Source of the DNA: Channa striata
Lineage: Eukaryota; Chordata; Actinopteri; Anabantiformes; Channidae
Assembly: GCA_033026295.1 (NCBI GenBank)
Contig: CM065182.1
Span: forward strand, 21,512,215-21,576,214
Direction of reading: 5' to 3'
DNA length: 64,000 bases
Made by a program: the position numbers and the translations under genes. Under the pieces are notes generated by a model. The model saw only the letters and a program-made list of their open reading frames with translations. It searched no databases and was not told the origin of the DNA. Shown piece after piece: positions 37,629-49,869 of this stretch (position 1 is the stretch's first letter; each line of letters opens with the position of its first letter).

Positions 37629-38014
37629 TAGTACATGATCACTCCTCAGTGAAAGATGAAGGTCTGGTAACATCAGTGAAGTACTTATTAATTTAACCCA
37701 AACCACCATCTGTTTCAGTTAAACTGCAAAACTTAATTGTTTTGTGCCTGAACCTAACCAGGAAGTTGAAGTTACTTTGAAAGCAGTAAATAATGAACTC
37801 AGTCTGCATTATCTGCCGCCTTCTCTCTCACCACAGACTTTCCTGAAGAATCTAGTAAGAGAGGCAGATGTGTTTAATCATTTGGGCTGCAGGCACTTTC
37901 TGTCCCCTAACATGCCGTTCACGCTGCACTGATGGTGGGATGATGGTTGTGGCTTTAAGGCTCGGGTCTGGTAGGAACAGCTGTCCTACAGCTGCCATCT
38001 CTCCTGCGTTCACA

Positions 38015-38039
38015 GTGTGTGTGTGTGTGTGTGTGTGTG
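38015..38039. repeat. (GT)n microsatellite
   Basis: Twelve GT units followed by a short G run. Confidence 0.9.
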
Positions 38040-40659
38040 ATGGGGGGGAACAGTCCTAATCCTCCTGGGTCACAGCCCTGGTATGGCGGTCTCCCTGGCA
38101 ACTAGAGCAAAGACTGCGGTGATGTGTGTGTACTGTACTGCATGTGCATGTGTGTATTTGTGTGCATGTGTCGGGGGCAGTTTGGCCACAGAACGCTGGG
38201 GGTCGATCCTGATCTTATTTGTTTTCCTTTTAATCCAGAGACGATAGGCGTCGACAAGTTCCCTGGGACACTGTGGGACATAGCCAACGCGTCTTTTTCT
38301 CTAAACCAGCAAACAACCACATTGAGAAGATTAATATTGTGTCACTCCCTCCTTTTTTCCCCAACTATTCTCTAAGCTCAGCACAAGGGAATGTGAAGTT
38401 CCCTGAGCAGGGCAAGATGATGAGAACGGAGGGAAAGGGGAGATCGGTGAAAAGGGAACAACGTGGGTTTAGGACGAGAGACAAGAGAGCAATAGTGAGA
38501 AAGAGAAAGAAGACGGGGATAGAGAAGAGAGGACAGGGGAGGGCTCTGGAGACAGAAAAGCAGGGGGACGGGGGGAGGGGATGAATAGGAGAGGGAAAGT
38601 GGATCCGCGGAGATACTTGGCTTTAGCCCCATCAAAATAACGGTTGTCATGCTAACTCAACCCTCCTTCCTCTCTCTCTCTCTCGTCCTTCTCTGTCTCT
38701 CCCACACTTTATCTTTCACCTTCAGACACACCAAACCCTTCAGACTGTGTCTATACTCATTTCAAAAGGGCCGAGTTCTAAAGAATAAAAGTTTTTCCCC
38801 CTTTGTGTAAAAGTTCATGTATTTTTAAGTTGCTCCAAAACATGACATTTTAGCAAATGTAACAACAGGTTACAGCACTTTTTTTTTACTTTGATTTATA
38901 TTCAGGTTGCTAAGCCCACTATTTCCAGCCAGTGTATATGGATACAGTGGTTGCTCATTGCTGGCACTTATCATATACAGTAGATTCTCACACTTTAACT
39001 TAAAATTACTGCGCCCACCAACCTTCTGTGCAAACACATTTCCTAAAACAGCCTGAGTTTGTGTGGTGCTTGGTGAGAAGCTCTGTACAGTACAGTCGAT
39101 GACAATAAGCTCGCAAGACAAAAGCACAGTAACAGGTGTTAGTGGTGACACATGAACAGTGTGCATTGGCTGATCAAGGTGTGAGGGAGGAGTGTGTGTG
39201 AATGTGTGTGTGAGAGTTTACAGAGAAGAGCATTTTTTATTGATATCATATGCATATAGTTATCTGCAAACAGAATTTAAATTACATCCCATTTTTTTAA
39301 GCAGTGAGTTATAAAATGATTTGAAATGTTTAGATCTACTATAAATTGGGTATGTGCTCATGTCGATATTTACATGTATGCAGTGACTGTGAGAAACAAT
39401 ATTTAACGCCACAAGAACCATTTGGCGCCTAATGGTATTTTTCACGTGTGTGGTGTGACATTTTGGGTGATTCTGTGATACTAGTAAACCTCATTATAAA
39501 ATTTGAAGATTCAAACTTAATACAAGCCTTTGTAAATCACCAATATTAAATATGACTATGCAAAGGAAATTCTCAGTAATTCAGTGGCCACACTGTAATA
39601 ACGTGCCTGCAGAGAACCACTTGAAATCTGCAGACTTTTCAAAATAAAAGCGTTTGCAGGTCGATCCAAGCAAACAAAAACATAACAGCAAAATTGCTGG
39701 GGATAATAAACGTTGATGTTAGTGTCGGAACACATCACACTGCGTGCAAATTCAGATTATTTGACTCTCAGGTGAGTTGAGGTTTGAGTTCAGTCTGACA
39801 CAGGTTATAACATTCATGTGTGTGCTCGGGCATAGTCGAGCATCATCAGTTTTCGAGGATGACAGGATGACCTACTCTGTGCAGATTTGTGCATGTGCCA
39901 TATTCCTTTCCATCCTCAATGATGAATTTACTGTACTCTAAACTAAGATATTTAATGTTCAGTGACTTCTGCTCTTACATGTGTTATCTTGTCTTCATGG
40001 TGTAGATGTGGATTCAAGAGTAACTGACCTCCCAGATGCAATGTGATTTTGGAAAACAACTAGATACACCAGTGATTATTTAGGTGACTTACTTTAATAG
40101 GGGGCAAATACTTATGTAATAACAAGTTATCAATAAGCATCATTTTACTTTATGTTGATTACTTTGATTATATCTCTTTCTATTTTGACACAAAGAGTCA
40201 TTTTCCGTTCATCAGTGTCAATAAGGTAAACAAAGTCAGCCATGATTCAATGCTGGAAAAAAAGAAAGAGTGAAACCTCTGAGTCCTGGATTTTTGATCG
40301 ACCACAACGAAACTGTGAATCCACACGAGTGGAAAACATGAAACACACATAGACAAATCTTGAAAAGTGATGTATTCTTCCTGTTAGTCACAAGTGGGCC
40401 AGTTTTGGCCACTTGATGACAGGAAAACACCAAACATAGAAGGGCTGGAAGGTGTTTCCATAGAAACAGACCTCATGCGAAAAGGTCACTGTCAGAGGTT
40501 TTTCTCAGAAAAAGGCAAGAGGATTATAGGAGGTGGGAGTCAGACAAGAACAAAAAAAAAGCATTTTTTTTTATTGTCCGTTCATTTTTATACATTCCTC
40601 TCCCCCCGAAATGAATATTCTCACAATGATAAAAATGTGGGATTTAAATAGCGCAATTA

Positions 40660-41270
40660 CACGGCAGCAAATGGTGAGAGCCCCCTCTGTCTTTTTTATT
40701 ATTTTTATTTCTTTATTCTCTTTTGAAGTCTGGAATTGAAAAGCCAGAGTGGTCGACAGCCTGCGCGAAGCCCGAGCTTTGTGTTTCAGTGCAGATACGT
40801 CGCCTGCCTGCCCCCTCAATCACTGGCAGCTCCTTTCTCTCTCCCCTCCCTCTCAAGTCATTTTAATTAAGTCAGTCTCACTGGCATGGTAGGCAAAGAT
40901 AATTGGAGAGGGTTTTTGGATGCCATTTACTCTAAATGATGCCTGGTTCTTCCCATTCTCTCGCCTTTTCTCCACTCCCACAGCTTCTGCTGCCACCCCT
41001 CCCCACCCACTCCTCATCTCCTGGCAAAAGAGTTACCTATCTTCCCTTTGCTTTCTTTCTTGCTTTTTCCCCCCTCTTCTCTTCCATCTTATATTCAAAC
41101 GTGAAATATGGATTAACCTCTTCTGTGTGGCTGAGGGGACGACTTCCTGTGAATTGCAAATTTTGGCCAACACTGCAATTTATTTGAAATGGCAAATCAG
41201 GCAAAGCAATTTACTGGAAATGACGAGGTTCTTTGAACTTTCCTCCTTTTGAAAGAAGTTTGTGTTTCCT
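40660..41270. promoter_or_regulatory. candidate conserved non-coding block
   Basis: Two motif-dense parts: TCATTTTAATTAAGTCAGTC with AAAGATAATTGG (about 40858-40905), and GTGAATTGCAAATTTTGGCC with GCAATTTATTTGAAATGGC (about 41150-41195). There is no repeat, and open frames here are short and unlike any protein. Inferred enhancer. Confidence 0.33.
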
Positions 41271-41719
41271 CATCACATGGGGAGCATCTGCCGAACTAAA
41301 TCTTATAGGAATTTCTGTGCCAAGGCTTTAATAAAAAAAAGTACAATCCTGAGATACAAGATGGGCTTTGATTCGTGACTTTATTTCCGTGAACAAGATA
41401 TTGGCAGATGTTGCTTTGACTATCTTTAGGTCGTCTTTAAGCGGTGAGGAAATTACATGTTGCCAATGAAGTTCTGAGTTGTAGTTAGGTTCCAGTATCA
41501 CTTCCACATGCCAGAAGTTGTTACTTACATTAGAAGCAAGTCATTGTTACTGCTAACAAACTTGGGCGATTCACGTCAACAGACCTGCAGCAGAACTGTG
41601 CGGCACGTAAAGTCTGCAACGGTGGAAGTGCGTGTGTCCATATTAATGCATGTTCGCAGCACCACAGCTCTTTTAAAGGTCCGTGCTGTCTGTCAGATTT
41701 GTCAGTGTGTGTGTGAGTG

Positions 41720-42075
41720 TTAAGTGTGTGTTTGGGGGGCTCCCCCTATCAATCAGGTATGGCTAGGCCCTGCTGCTGAAAAGGGGCTACACTGGGCCAC
41801 CCATCCAGCCAGGCGCTCTGGGGAGATCCAATGTCCTTAGTGCTTTAATGCACTCCAGATGTCCCTTCAGCTCAGAGAGGGTGGGCGGGGGGCGGGGGGG
41901 CAGGCTGAACGTTAGAGCACCTCGAAGCAGACCTCGATCTGGCTCCGGGAGCGTAGCTGTGATTTGTCGCTCTCCTCTGTGTGGGGCGGGGGTGGCAGAT
42001 TGGGGCGTTGTTGTTGATGCACCTGCAGTTTTCTTTAGCTGCAGAGACTGCTTTTCCCATTTAAACCGTGAATAA
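41720..42075. promoter_or_regulatory. GC-rich patch with G-quadruplex-forming run
   Basis: GC-rich island containing GGGTGGGCGGGGGGCGGGGG at 41879-41898 (G run continues to 41900): four G-runs separated by single bases, and overlapping Sp1-type GGGCGGG sites. A second GGGGCGGGGG lies at about 41982-41991. It could be an internal promoter of pknox2. No exon signal is proven. Confidence 0.35.
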
Positions 42076-44433
42076 AAGCATTTGTTTTAGTCTGTTGGAA
42101 GTGTGTGTGACTTTGTGTATCTGTTGCAGTCTTACAGTTTCCTCTGTCTTCCTAGCCATTATTAATGACATGCACGCACCGAGTGAATACACCCAACAAG
42201 TCTTTTTAAACACTAAACATTTATTTATTACTTTCTCATTTATTGTCTCCCAGATACACCCAACAGTCAGCCCCATCCAGCATGTGCGTAAGGCTCAATG
42301 CACCATCTAATGGGTGAAACCAGAAGTTGCCATTTCCTTTAAAACACTCAGGTGCACAGCACGTCATGTGAGAAAAGGAATACCGACCTTATGTTTGCAT
42401 CCATTTTTGTTTCCCTGCGCTTCTTTTTTTAGCAGCTTTAGTAATGTCAGATGTCAAACTACTGTAAAAGACATTTCTTAAAGTCGGAAACACATGTTCA
42501 CATTTACGAGGACTTTTTATATGCTGACAGATTTAAAAAGACAGAGTAATGTTGTCAGTACAGTTTGAAATACTTATTTTTCTTAGTGGGTTATGTGTAA
42601 TTTTATACTTTGTTTTAGAGCATGTACAGAACTTGATTAAATGCATTGAACTGAAGTGCTTCCTTTATAGTACTTATACTTTTAATTTATCCACAAACCA
42701 TTTTACTTTATTTATTTTATTTAGGCATGGAAGGTGGTTTAGAAATTGAATTAATACATAACTTTTTGCCCACCCATCACACATCTGATATATATTTCAC
42801 TGGCAACATTATAAATAATGCACTTTTATTAATGACATATACTGAAAGCACAATTTCTCAGACTGCTGGAATAAAATAATGTTGTACACGTTATCATGCT
42901 TAGTCACCCTCAGGTTTTTTCTTACCTCCAGCGTTTCCCTCTCATCTTCTCCCCATGTCCTTCCCTCTTACCCTGCCTCTACACAGCTTCCTGCCTCCTC
43001 CTTTCTTGACAGTGTGACTCAGTTCCTCTCCTCTCGTTACTCTTCTGTTCACCTCTCTCCATCCTCCCCTGACGTGCATGCTCCACACCTCTCCCTATGG
43101 CATTTCAGAGGAAATTTAATATGGGCTTGTTTGGTATTTCCAAGAATTCCATTCAGCTGCCAGCTCTCTTTGCCCCCCGACACTAAGACAAACAGAGGCT
43201 GTCCAGCCAAGAGCAGCAAACACCGCTGGTGTTGGCCTCATTATTTGGTTTTCACATTTCAGACGACTCCTGCTCCACTTTATTTTTTGTTTGTCCCCTT
43301 CTGCCTCAGCTCTTAGATGGCTTCAGCCTCCACTGCACCTGAATGTCTGATATAAAGACTTGTCTGTTTTCTGACTGCACCTTTACTGTGTCACACAGTT
43401 GCAAACAGCAAAAACTGTGGCAAAAAAAAACAACAACACAGGCTTGTTTTCTATATTCTGCATTTGATCGCACATAGAAAATATTCCTTTTTGCAAAGAA
43501 TAAAATATCCAAGTGAGATATTTGTGTTCTGTTCAAAAAGGCAACAAGTAATAGACCCAAACAATTATCCCAATTATAAAACCATGATATTGAGGTTTGG
43601 CTTATAATAGCAGCTTGAAACAGCTGTGTAGGTTTTGTAAAGTTGCTGAAGAAGGGGTCAAAGTCTTAATAAGAGCAAGACAAAAAGGTCCTCAATCAGT
43701 CTGCTTGCCCCTCGCAGGCACTAGCTTTGCAGCGACAGGTGTTTCCAGATGTGATCCCAAAGTCCTTTGGCAGAAGCACAAAGAAATGGGCGAGAGTGAG
43801 GGTCAGAAACTCAGCGGCCACTTAGAGGACCAGTGCCACAGATGAAAGACACATTACGTTGGGGGATGTCCAGCCGCATCATCCTCTCAGAACTGGCAGA
43901 AGGCATTAGGGCACTTTTTCTTAGGTGATCATGGTTTATTACGCTCAAAACAATAGGTCAAAGTTACAAGAAATACTCCAGGTTTGTGGGAGTCAAATGT
44001 AATAGGTGGGTGGCCGAGACAGAGCAGAGAAGGTGAGTTAAGGAGATGCCCGTGTCCAGCGATGAGCAGCAGGTGAAGTGGGGAGGTGACAGAATTTTGC
44101 AGGTGACTAGAGAAGATAATGATGTGCCACTGGGGAGTGTTGAGTTGGGTGCAGCTAAAAATTGAGTAGTCGGAAGGTTAAAGTCACTGAAGATCCATGT
44201 ATGACAACATGATAAGATGGAGGACAGCTGGAGGAACGTTGGTACAGGTGACGGTAAGTCTCCTACGCCCGATTTATCTCTGTTTGAACTGGAGTTATGG
44301 AAATACTGGCTCTTCACCTCCACGCTCATCACGGTGTTTCAAATTTCCTTTTTATGATGAAGCAGCATCTGATTCAGATTAATTTCTGCATCATATCAGC
44401 AACTGAGGTTCATTGTAATGTTGCATAGCTGTC
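42076..44433. other. intron sequence, nothing recognised
   Basis: AT-rich, then pyrimidine-rich (42920-43080), intron. A 145-codon plus-strand frame at 42879-43316 is Ser/Pro/Leu-rich from the pyrimidine tract and is not taken as a gene. Confidence 0.45.
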
Positions 44434-44441
44434 ATTTTTAC

Positions 44442-45092
44442 TCGTGGTGTGTCGTTCGTGAGTGATTGGTTCAATGTGAACTAATCTTGCATATGACTTG
44501 GGAGTAATGCGTCCTCTCAGTGAATGATTCGTTCATTTTCCTGCACTACCTTCTCTCGCCACATGGCAGCAGCTGCATAAGCTCAGTCAGCAGAACAGGA
44601 AACAGAAATGATTCGTTCACGACTCACTGAGCTGTGCGTCCGTCGTCCTGTCCTCGTTCTTTTGTCACGTGACAGCCAGGCCGCTCCGTGGCGAGCAGCA
44701 AGTACTACAGTTCACTCATGAGTCGTTCATCCGGATCGTTCTTTCGTTCATTTGTCACATGACATCCACCAAGTCACTGCCGCGCTGTTAAACAACAATG
44801 GCAGGGAGGACGTAGGACACAAGTCACTTTATTGTGGTGTGTATTTTCACATGGTTTGAATTGTTTGTGGCAGTTTGTGTATTATAATTTGTCAGCTGAA
44901 GCAAACCATGTTGTCTTCAGTATATACTGTTTGAGAACCGCTGCCCTTTTTACAATGCCCACAAGAGGGCTACAGCATCACATGGTGTAAGATGAACGAA
45001 ATGAACGAAATGACTCAAAAGTGATTCGTTCAATTTACTGTTCGAGAGTTAAAGATCCGAGTCAGTGAAAAGAATCGCATTTCCCATCTCTA
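44442..45092. mobile_element. hAT-like non-autonomous transposon with 8-bp target duplication
   Basis: ATTTTTAC occurs exactly at 44434-44441 and again at 45093-45100, an 8-bp target duplication as in the hAT superfamily. The right end, read inward, starts TAGAGATGGGAAATGCGATT, hAT-like. The left end (TCGTGGTGTGTCG) matches it poorly. The 651-bp interior repeats GATTCGTTCA-type words at about 44525, 44610, 44720, 44745 and 45022. It has no transposase. Confidence 0.72.
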
Positions 45093-45100
45093 ATTTTTAC

Positions 45101-48100
45101 TATATTGTCAGATATTGACAACTGATATGTTGATGTAGGTGGAAACTGATTAACTAAAGTGCAAAGAAAAAAACCTTCATTAGCCTTTTTGTAATGTTCA
45201 GAGAAACGTCATTTCCATTTGGAGCTCAACATGCTTAAGTCTTTAGTCTATTGTCATATTTATTCACCCGAGCTTTGGGTCATCGGGAACCAACGTGCAT
45301 TTAAGAAACCAGGTCACCGGGAAATGAATGAATACATGCAGCAACAGAGTAATCTGGTTTCTCCTCCATCTTGGACTTATTTCGGAAGCCTGGCTCACAG
45401 GTTTAACAGTGATGGAAACTGCTGCCGTGAACGCTGCCATTATTTCGACTTCTGAGGCACATTCTGCAGAATGAACTTTAAGGAAAGATTTCTCTTTTGC
45501 TTTAGTCTTTCACCCAGCTGCTGGTTTCCCTCTGCAGACTTTTGTTCTGCACATGCGCGGGTGCAGAAAGCGGATTAGAAACCTGGTTGTGCATATACAT
45601 AGCAGACAAATCAGGGTTCTCTGATAAAAATCTACCTGGGGAAATCAAGTTTCCTTAATCCTCTACCCCCATTTCTGAAACCAACTGTCCAGTTTACACA
45701 ACAGATAAGAAACCAGCTTTCCTGAGAAAGGCCACTGTAACCTGGTTATTTAGGTCCATGTAAATGCACTGATTGACATAAATTTGCCATTTTTGTCGAT
45801 TGCCAACATACTGTATCATCATCATGTTAACAATAATTTCTTATTTGTGGGTTTGCAGTTTAATTGTGTAGAAATGTAATTTTCAGGAGACAACATTGGC
45901 CACTAACAGTCTCAGAGCTTTAATTATACTCAGTTTAGGACAGTTTTCTGACTTTCAACTTAGGCTTTGAAATAAATAGCGGTTTTTTTTTCAATAAATT
46001 TTATTTATACAGTTGAATATTTTGTAGCTTTGTTGGCAGGAGATTTAATTTCTATGTGCAGTATAAATCCATTACTCTACACGTAAACATCCAAACTGTG
46101 ATAAATACAGACGGTATTACAGTTTTACAGAGATGTAGATTTTAGCATTTTCCCATGACCTGCAACAGTTTTTGCTCCAAGTGCCATAAACCATACTTCA
46201 ACCGCATCGCTTTGCCAGATTGCTCGCTGCTTTGCATACTCAAAGAGAGTGACCCGCCACTGCCCTGGCAAGCCGCCTCTATGCAGACTGCTCTGACATG
46301 CCAGTCTGGTCAGTCATCCTCTGCTTCTGTCTGCCCTGCAGCAGCTCTTTTTCAAACAGACCCCTGTCTGTCTTGTCCTACCAAGACAAACCCACTGACA
46401 CCCCCTCCCCGTCCAGACACTCAAGTGGCTACAACTACAGGCACACACAGACACAACAAACACACGCACACAAGAACACACAAATTGTAGAGAGCCACCC
46501 ACCTGCTAATCCCCCTCTCATTAATCCCCCGCCACCCTCTTCAAATATTCCCTTCTGCTGGACTCATTGTGGGGGTGTGTGGGGGTGTTGGGGGAGTGCC
46601 ACAGGACATTGTGCAGATGCCTGGGACCATGTAAAGTGACATTTCATTTTTGGTTTTGTAAATCTTCACAACATATGCGCACCATCACAGGAGATCAAGA
46701 GAATGCAACCCTAAACTCGGGGACGTGCTGCCATCACACATCAACACTGTTCAGGATTGTCTCTCCGGCTCTAATTACGAACCTGTCCTACAACTCGGTT
46801 AAAAGACAGATCCAAGACAAACAGAAAACATGATCATAGGGGGTCTTTTTCTGATGATTTTAGTTGCACCGGGGACTAGAATTTCCAAAATAAAAGAAAT
46901 TTTTGGTCATTACTTGTAGTAGATTATTAGTGAAGGATATGGGAGTGAATTGCAGTTATTTGAAGCGGATGACATACATGGAGATGGAAGGTAAATAACC
47001 CGTTACCGTTAGGCTGTGTGTTCATTTCTTATCTTCAACACACATCTTCAGAATTCACCAGGTTTACAGAGTATAAAACTATAAAAGTCATTTACTAATA
47101 TCATCTGAAGCTTCTTTTCCTTAAGACGTGCACCTGAACCCACTGACCCACTGTTTTTCGTTCTATGTTTTAGCTGTGTTGCCATAGTAACACCCTATAA
47201 ATACAGTAAGTGCACGCCTATTCATGGTTTACATGTAAAAAAAAAAAAAAAGTGATTTGGGGAACATTGGATTGGATTGGACTGTTTTTATGCTGTTTTA
47301 AAGAAACATGCTAAATGTAATAATTTAAATGCTGTCATATGAGAAGTAAACCTCTATATTCTTCTCTAATTTGGAATATGTAGATGTTCACATGAAATCA
47401 GTCAGAAAATGCTAGCGTGCTTCCCTAGATTTTATTTGTAGTCCCTTCACTACCTGTGCTTGACGAACTAAGAGATGACCTATAATGTAATTAGGTTTTG
47501 GTTTGAAAGACGTTGGAGGTCCTGCTGATGAGGATGAGAGATGACATGCTCACTTTGTTACTCAGTCAGCTTTTGCGAAGATGACAGCATTAGAAGATAG
47601 GCCTTGTGCTCAATCGACCCTGCCTCGTACAAATGACTTTCTTATTAAACTAATCTGCAAACACAAATGTTTTGGTGTAGGACATAATCGCAACATATTT
47701 TTGAATGCATAACATTAGATTTATCCATAAAATTCTGTGATAGCACAGCTGACTTTACACACTACGCACAGATTCACTGTCTACTGTGATCACCTTCCTG
47801 TGACTCCTGAGTGGTAAAAAAAAAAACATGAACATAATCCAGGCACCAAAATAAATAACATAAGCGTAATTTCTCGAAGAAGGCATGTCTGGACACAGAG
47901 TTTAGCCTGATGAGCCGTGGCACCACCCCAGGACAAACAATCCTCATCCAAATAATAGATTAAAGACCCAATGATGAGAAGCAAATATGTAGATGTGGTT
48001 TTTCATCTGATATGGGAAAAATACACTGACATTTCTGCTTGAGGGAAATTTACAGGAAAGGGCCTCAACATGGGTCAGTGCCTGGTGTGCGGAGACAGAA

Positions 48101-49484
48101 GGAACTCTGTGTTAGGGTGGGGTCCGATTAACCTAAACAAGCAGCTCAGGGTGCCTGCATAAACACTAGTGACTAATGACCGAACCCCACGCTGATACAG
48201 AGCCAGGGAGGCGGGGAAATCTCTTTCAATGCAGGACTATTGTGAAGGATTGCATTATGCTGTATTTTGATCTAGTTTGGTTTAGTTTTCAAACGGTGCT
48301 CATTGCATTGAACATAAATTGTATGTATTAGTGAATTCTATTTGTTTTGCAGTGCTTAGAAACCACAGTGCACTTTGGAAAAGTCCATGAGTGCAGCGGC
48401 AAGCTTGAGAAGCACCAGCTGGTGATGTGCTTACATTGTTCTCCGTTTGTGTACCGCTCTGTGCTTGGTTTACACTTCACATGAAACAGTAATACATCCT
48501 TACTCAAAACTTTCACTGGTTTCAAGATGTTGTTGTGAAGTGAAGCAAAGACTCTTCATCAATTCAGGTCTATAAAATGTAATCAGATTATTGGCTTCAA
48601 CCCAAGGCAGAGTGAATTACTCTCACTTTTTATTTAAACACTGTTGCATTTGATTTGTCAGCTGCGCTTTTACTCCGTAAAGTGTTGAAAGCAAACAAGC
48701 CACTGTGCATCATGTGTCATTCACTTCTTAGTCACGTCTCCCCAACACCAGCTAAAGTTGTTCTGGGGTGACATGGCTGGCACTCGCTCGGCGCGATAAG
48801 GAGGTATAAATTTAACAAAAAAAGGAGCCTCTCAGATAGAACAGCAGATAAGCTGCATGTTTTATGTGCCAGTGAACATGACAAGTGGAGGAAGAGGATG
48901 ACCTGAAGCACTGAGCGTGGCAAGGAGGGGGGAGTTTGTTTGGGGGCTCGATGGAAAGAGAAACAGAGCAAAGTGTCTGTAAAGGATTCAGTGGGGAAAC
49001 ACATGTCCTCTGTGTGAGCTCGGCCGCTCCAATTTCAGCCTTAATTTTTTCTTACCTTCAGTGTTGTTATGGTTATCAGATTAGCAGAGGAAATGCTCCT
49101 CATATGTGTGTGTGTGTGTGTGTGTGTGTGTTAAAGTGGCACATAGATGCCATCTTTCAACATCAGAATGATTTATGAGCACAGATGTGTACATATGTAT
49201 CCTACATATTCCATAACAACCCTGATTTGCTTCACAGAGAAAAAGCATGACAACTGCAGAAAGGATTGCCATGAAATTCGGCTACACATCACAATATTCC
49301 AATCAGGCTGAGCTTTAAGTACTTTGGTGAACCTCTGGCTTGTCATTGGGAACCAATATGAGCTTAAAAATGTCTGAACCATTATCACAGTAACCGGCAT
49401 CCCCATCAGCCTTAGCTCGTTTGTGTGCTTGCTAATTAATGAATGTTAAAATGCTAAAATGCCCACTGAGGTTGGTTTACACAC
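45101..49484. other. intron sequence with one X-box-like site and a GT repeat
   Basis: Holds GTTGCCATAGTAAC (47178-47191, RFX-like), TGATTGACA (45770-45778, close to the PBX-PREP composite TGATTGACAG) and (GT)n at 49104-49131. No exon or full transposon recognised. Confidence 0.42.
49104..49131. repeat. (TG)n microsatellite
   Basis: About thirteen TG units. Confidence 0.92.
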
Positions 49485-49862
49485 TCATCCATCTATCCAT
49501 TCATGATCTGTATCTGCATATCCTGTTCAGGGTTTTGGGGGAGGGCTGGAATCTGTCCCAGCTGTCATGGGGCATGAGGCTTGGTCCACCCTGTACAGGT
49601 CTCCAGTCTATCTGAGAGCCAACGCAGAGTCACGTACACACACAGACAACCATTCACACCTGGGAAATTTAGAGTCACCAAACACGCACCTTGTTGGACT
49701 GTAGGAGGAAACCCATGCAAGGATGGGGACACGCAAAATCCACACAGAAAGGACACGGCCCATTGGGGATGTGACCAACGGGCCATTAGCAGTGGTGCTG
49801 CTAACCAATCATTATACCTCCTACACATCAGCACTTTTGCAATGTGCCTGTGAGCATGCTAG
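49485..49862 (+). repeat. abundant teleost interspersed repeat, degenerate
   Basis: ATCCATCTATCCATTCATGA, GGGCTGGAATCTGTCCCAGC, CAACCATTCACACCTGGGAA with ATTTAGAGTCACCAA, and TGTAGGAGGAAACCCATGCA follow in order the widely seen fish repeat that begins with ATCCATCC units and carries 'CTGGAGCCTATCCCAGCTGA'. The family is not named with certainty. Confidence 0.6.
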
Positions 49863-49869
49863 ACTGAAG

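Larger units (their letters stand above)
35931..40659. other. intron sequence with compound microsatellites
   Basis: Contains the (TC)n(TA)n repeat at 37543-37620, (GT)n at 38015-38039 and a purine-rich 38410-38600 stretch. A 190-codon plus-strand frame at 36607-37179 has no recognised domain. No exon assigned. Confidence 0.45.

Noticed and set aside
42879..43316. 145-codon plus-strand open frame rich in Ser, Pro and Leu
   Set aside because: It comes from a pyrimidine-rich stretch with few stop codons; no family resemblance and no promoter or splice signals.
44961..44975. CTCF-like word CCACAAGAGGGCTAC inside the hAT-like element
   Set aside because: It misses the consensus at two core positions and lies in a mobile element; not strong enough to call an insulator.
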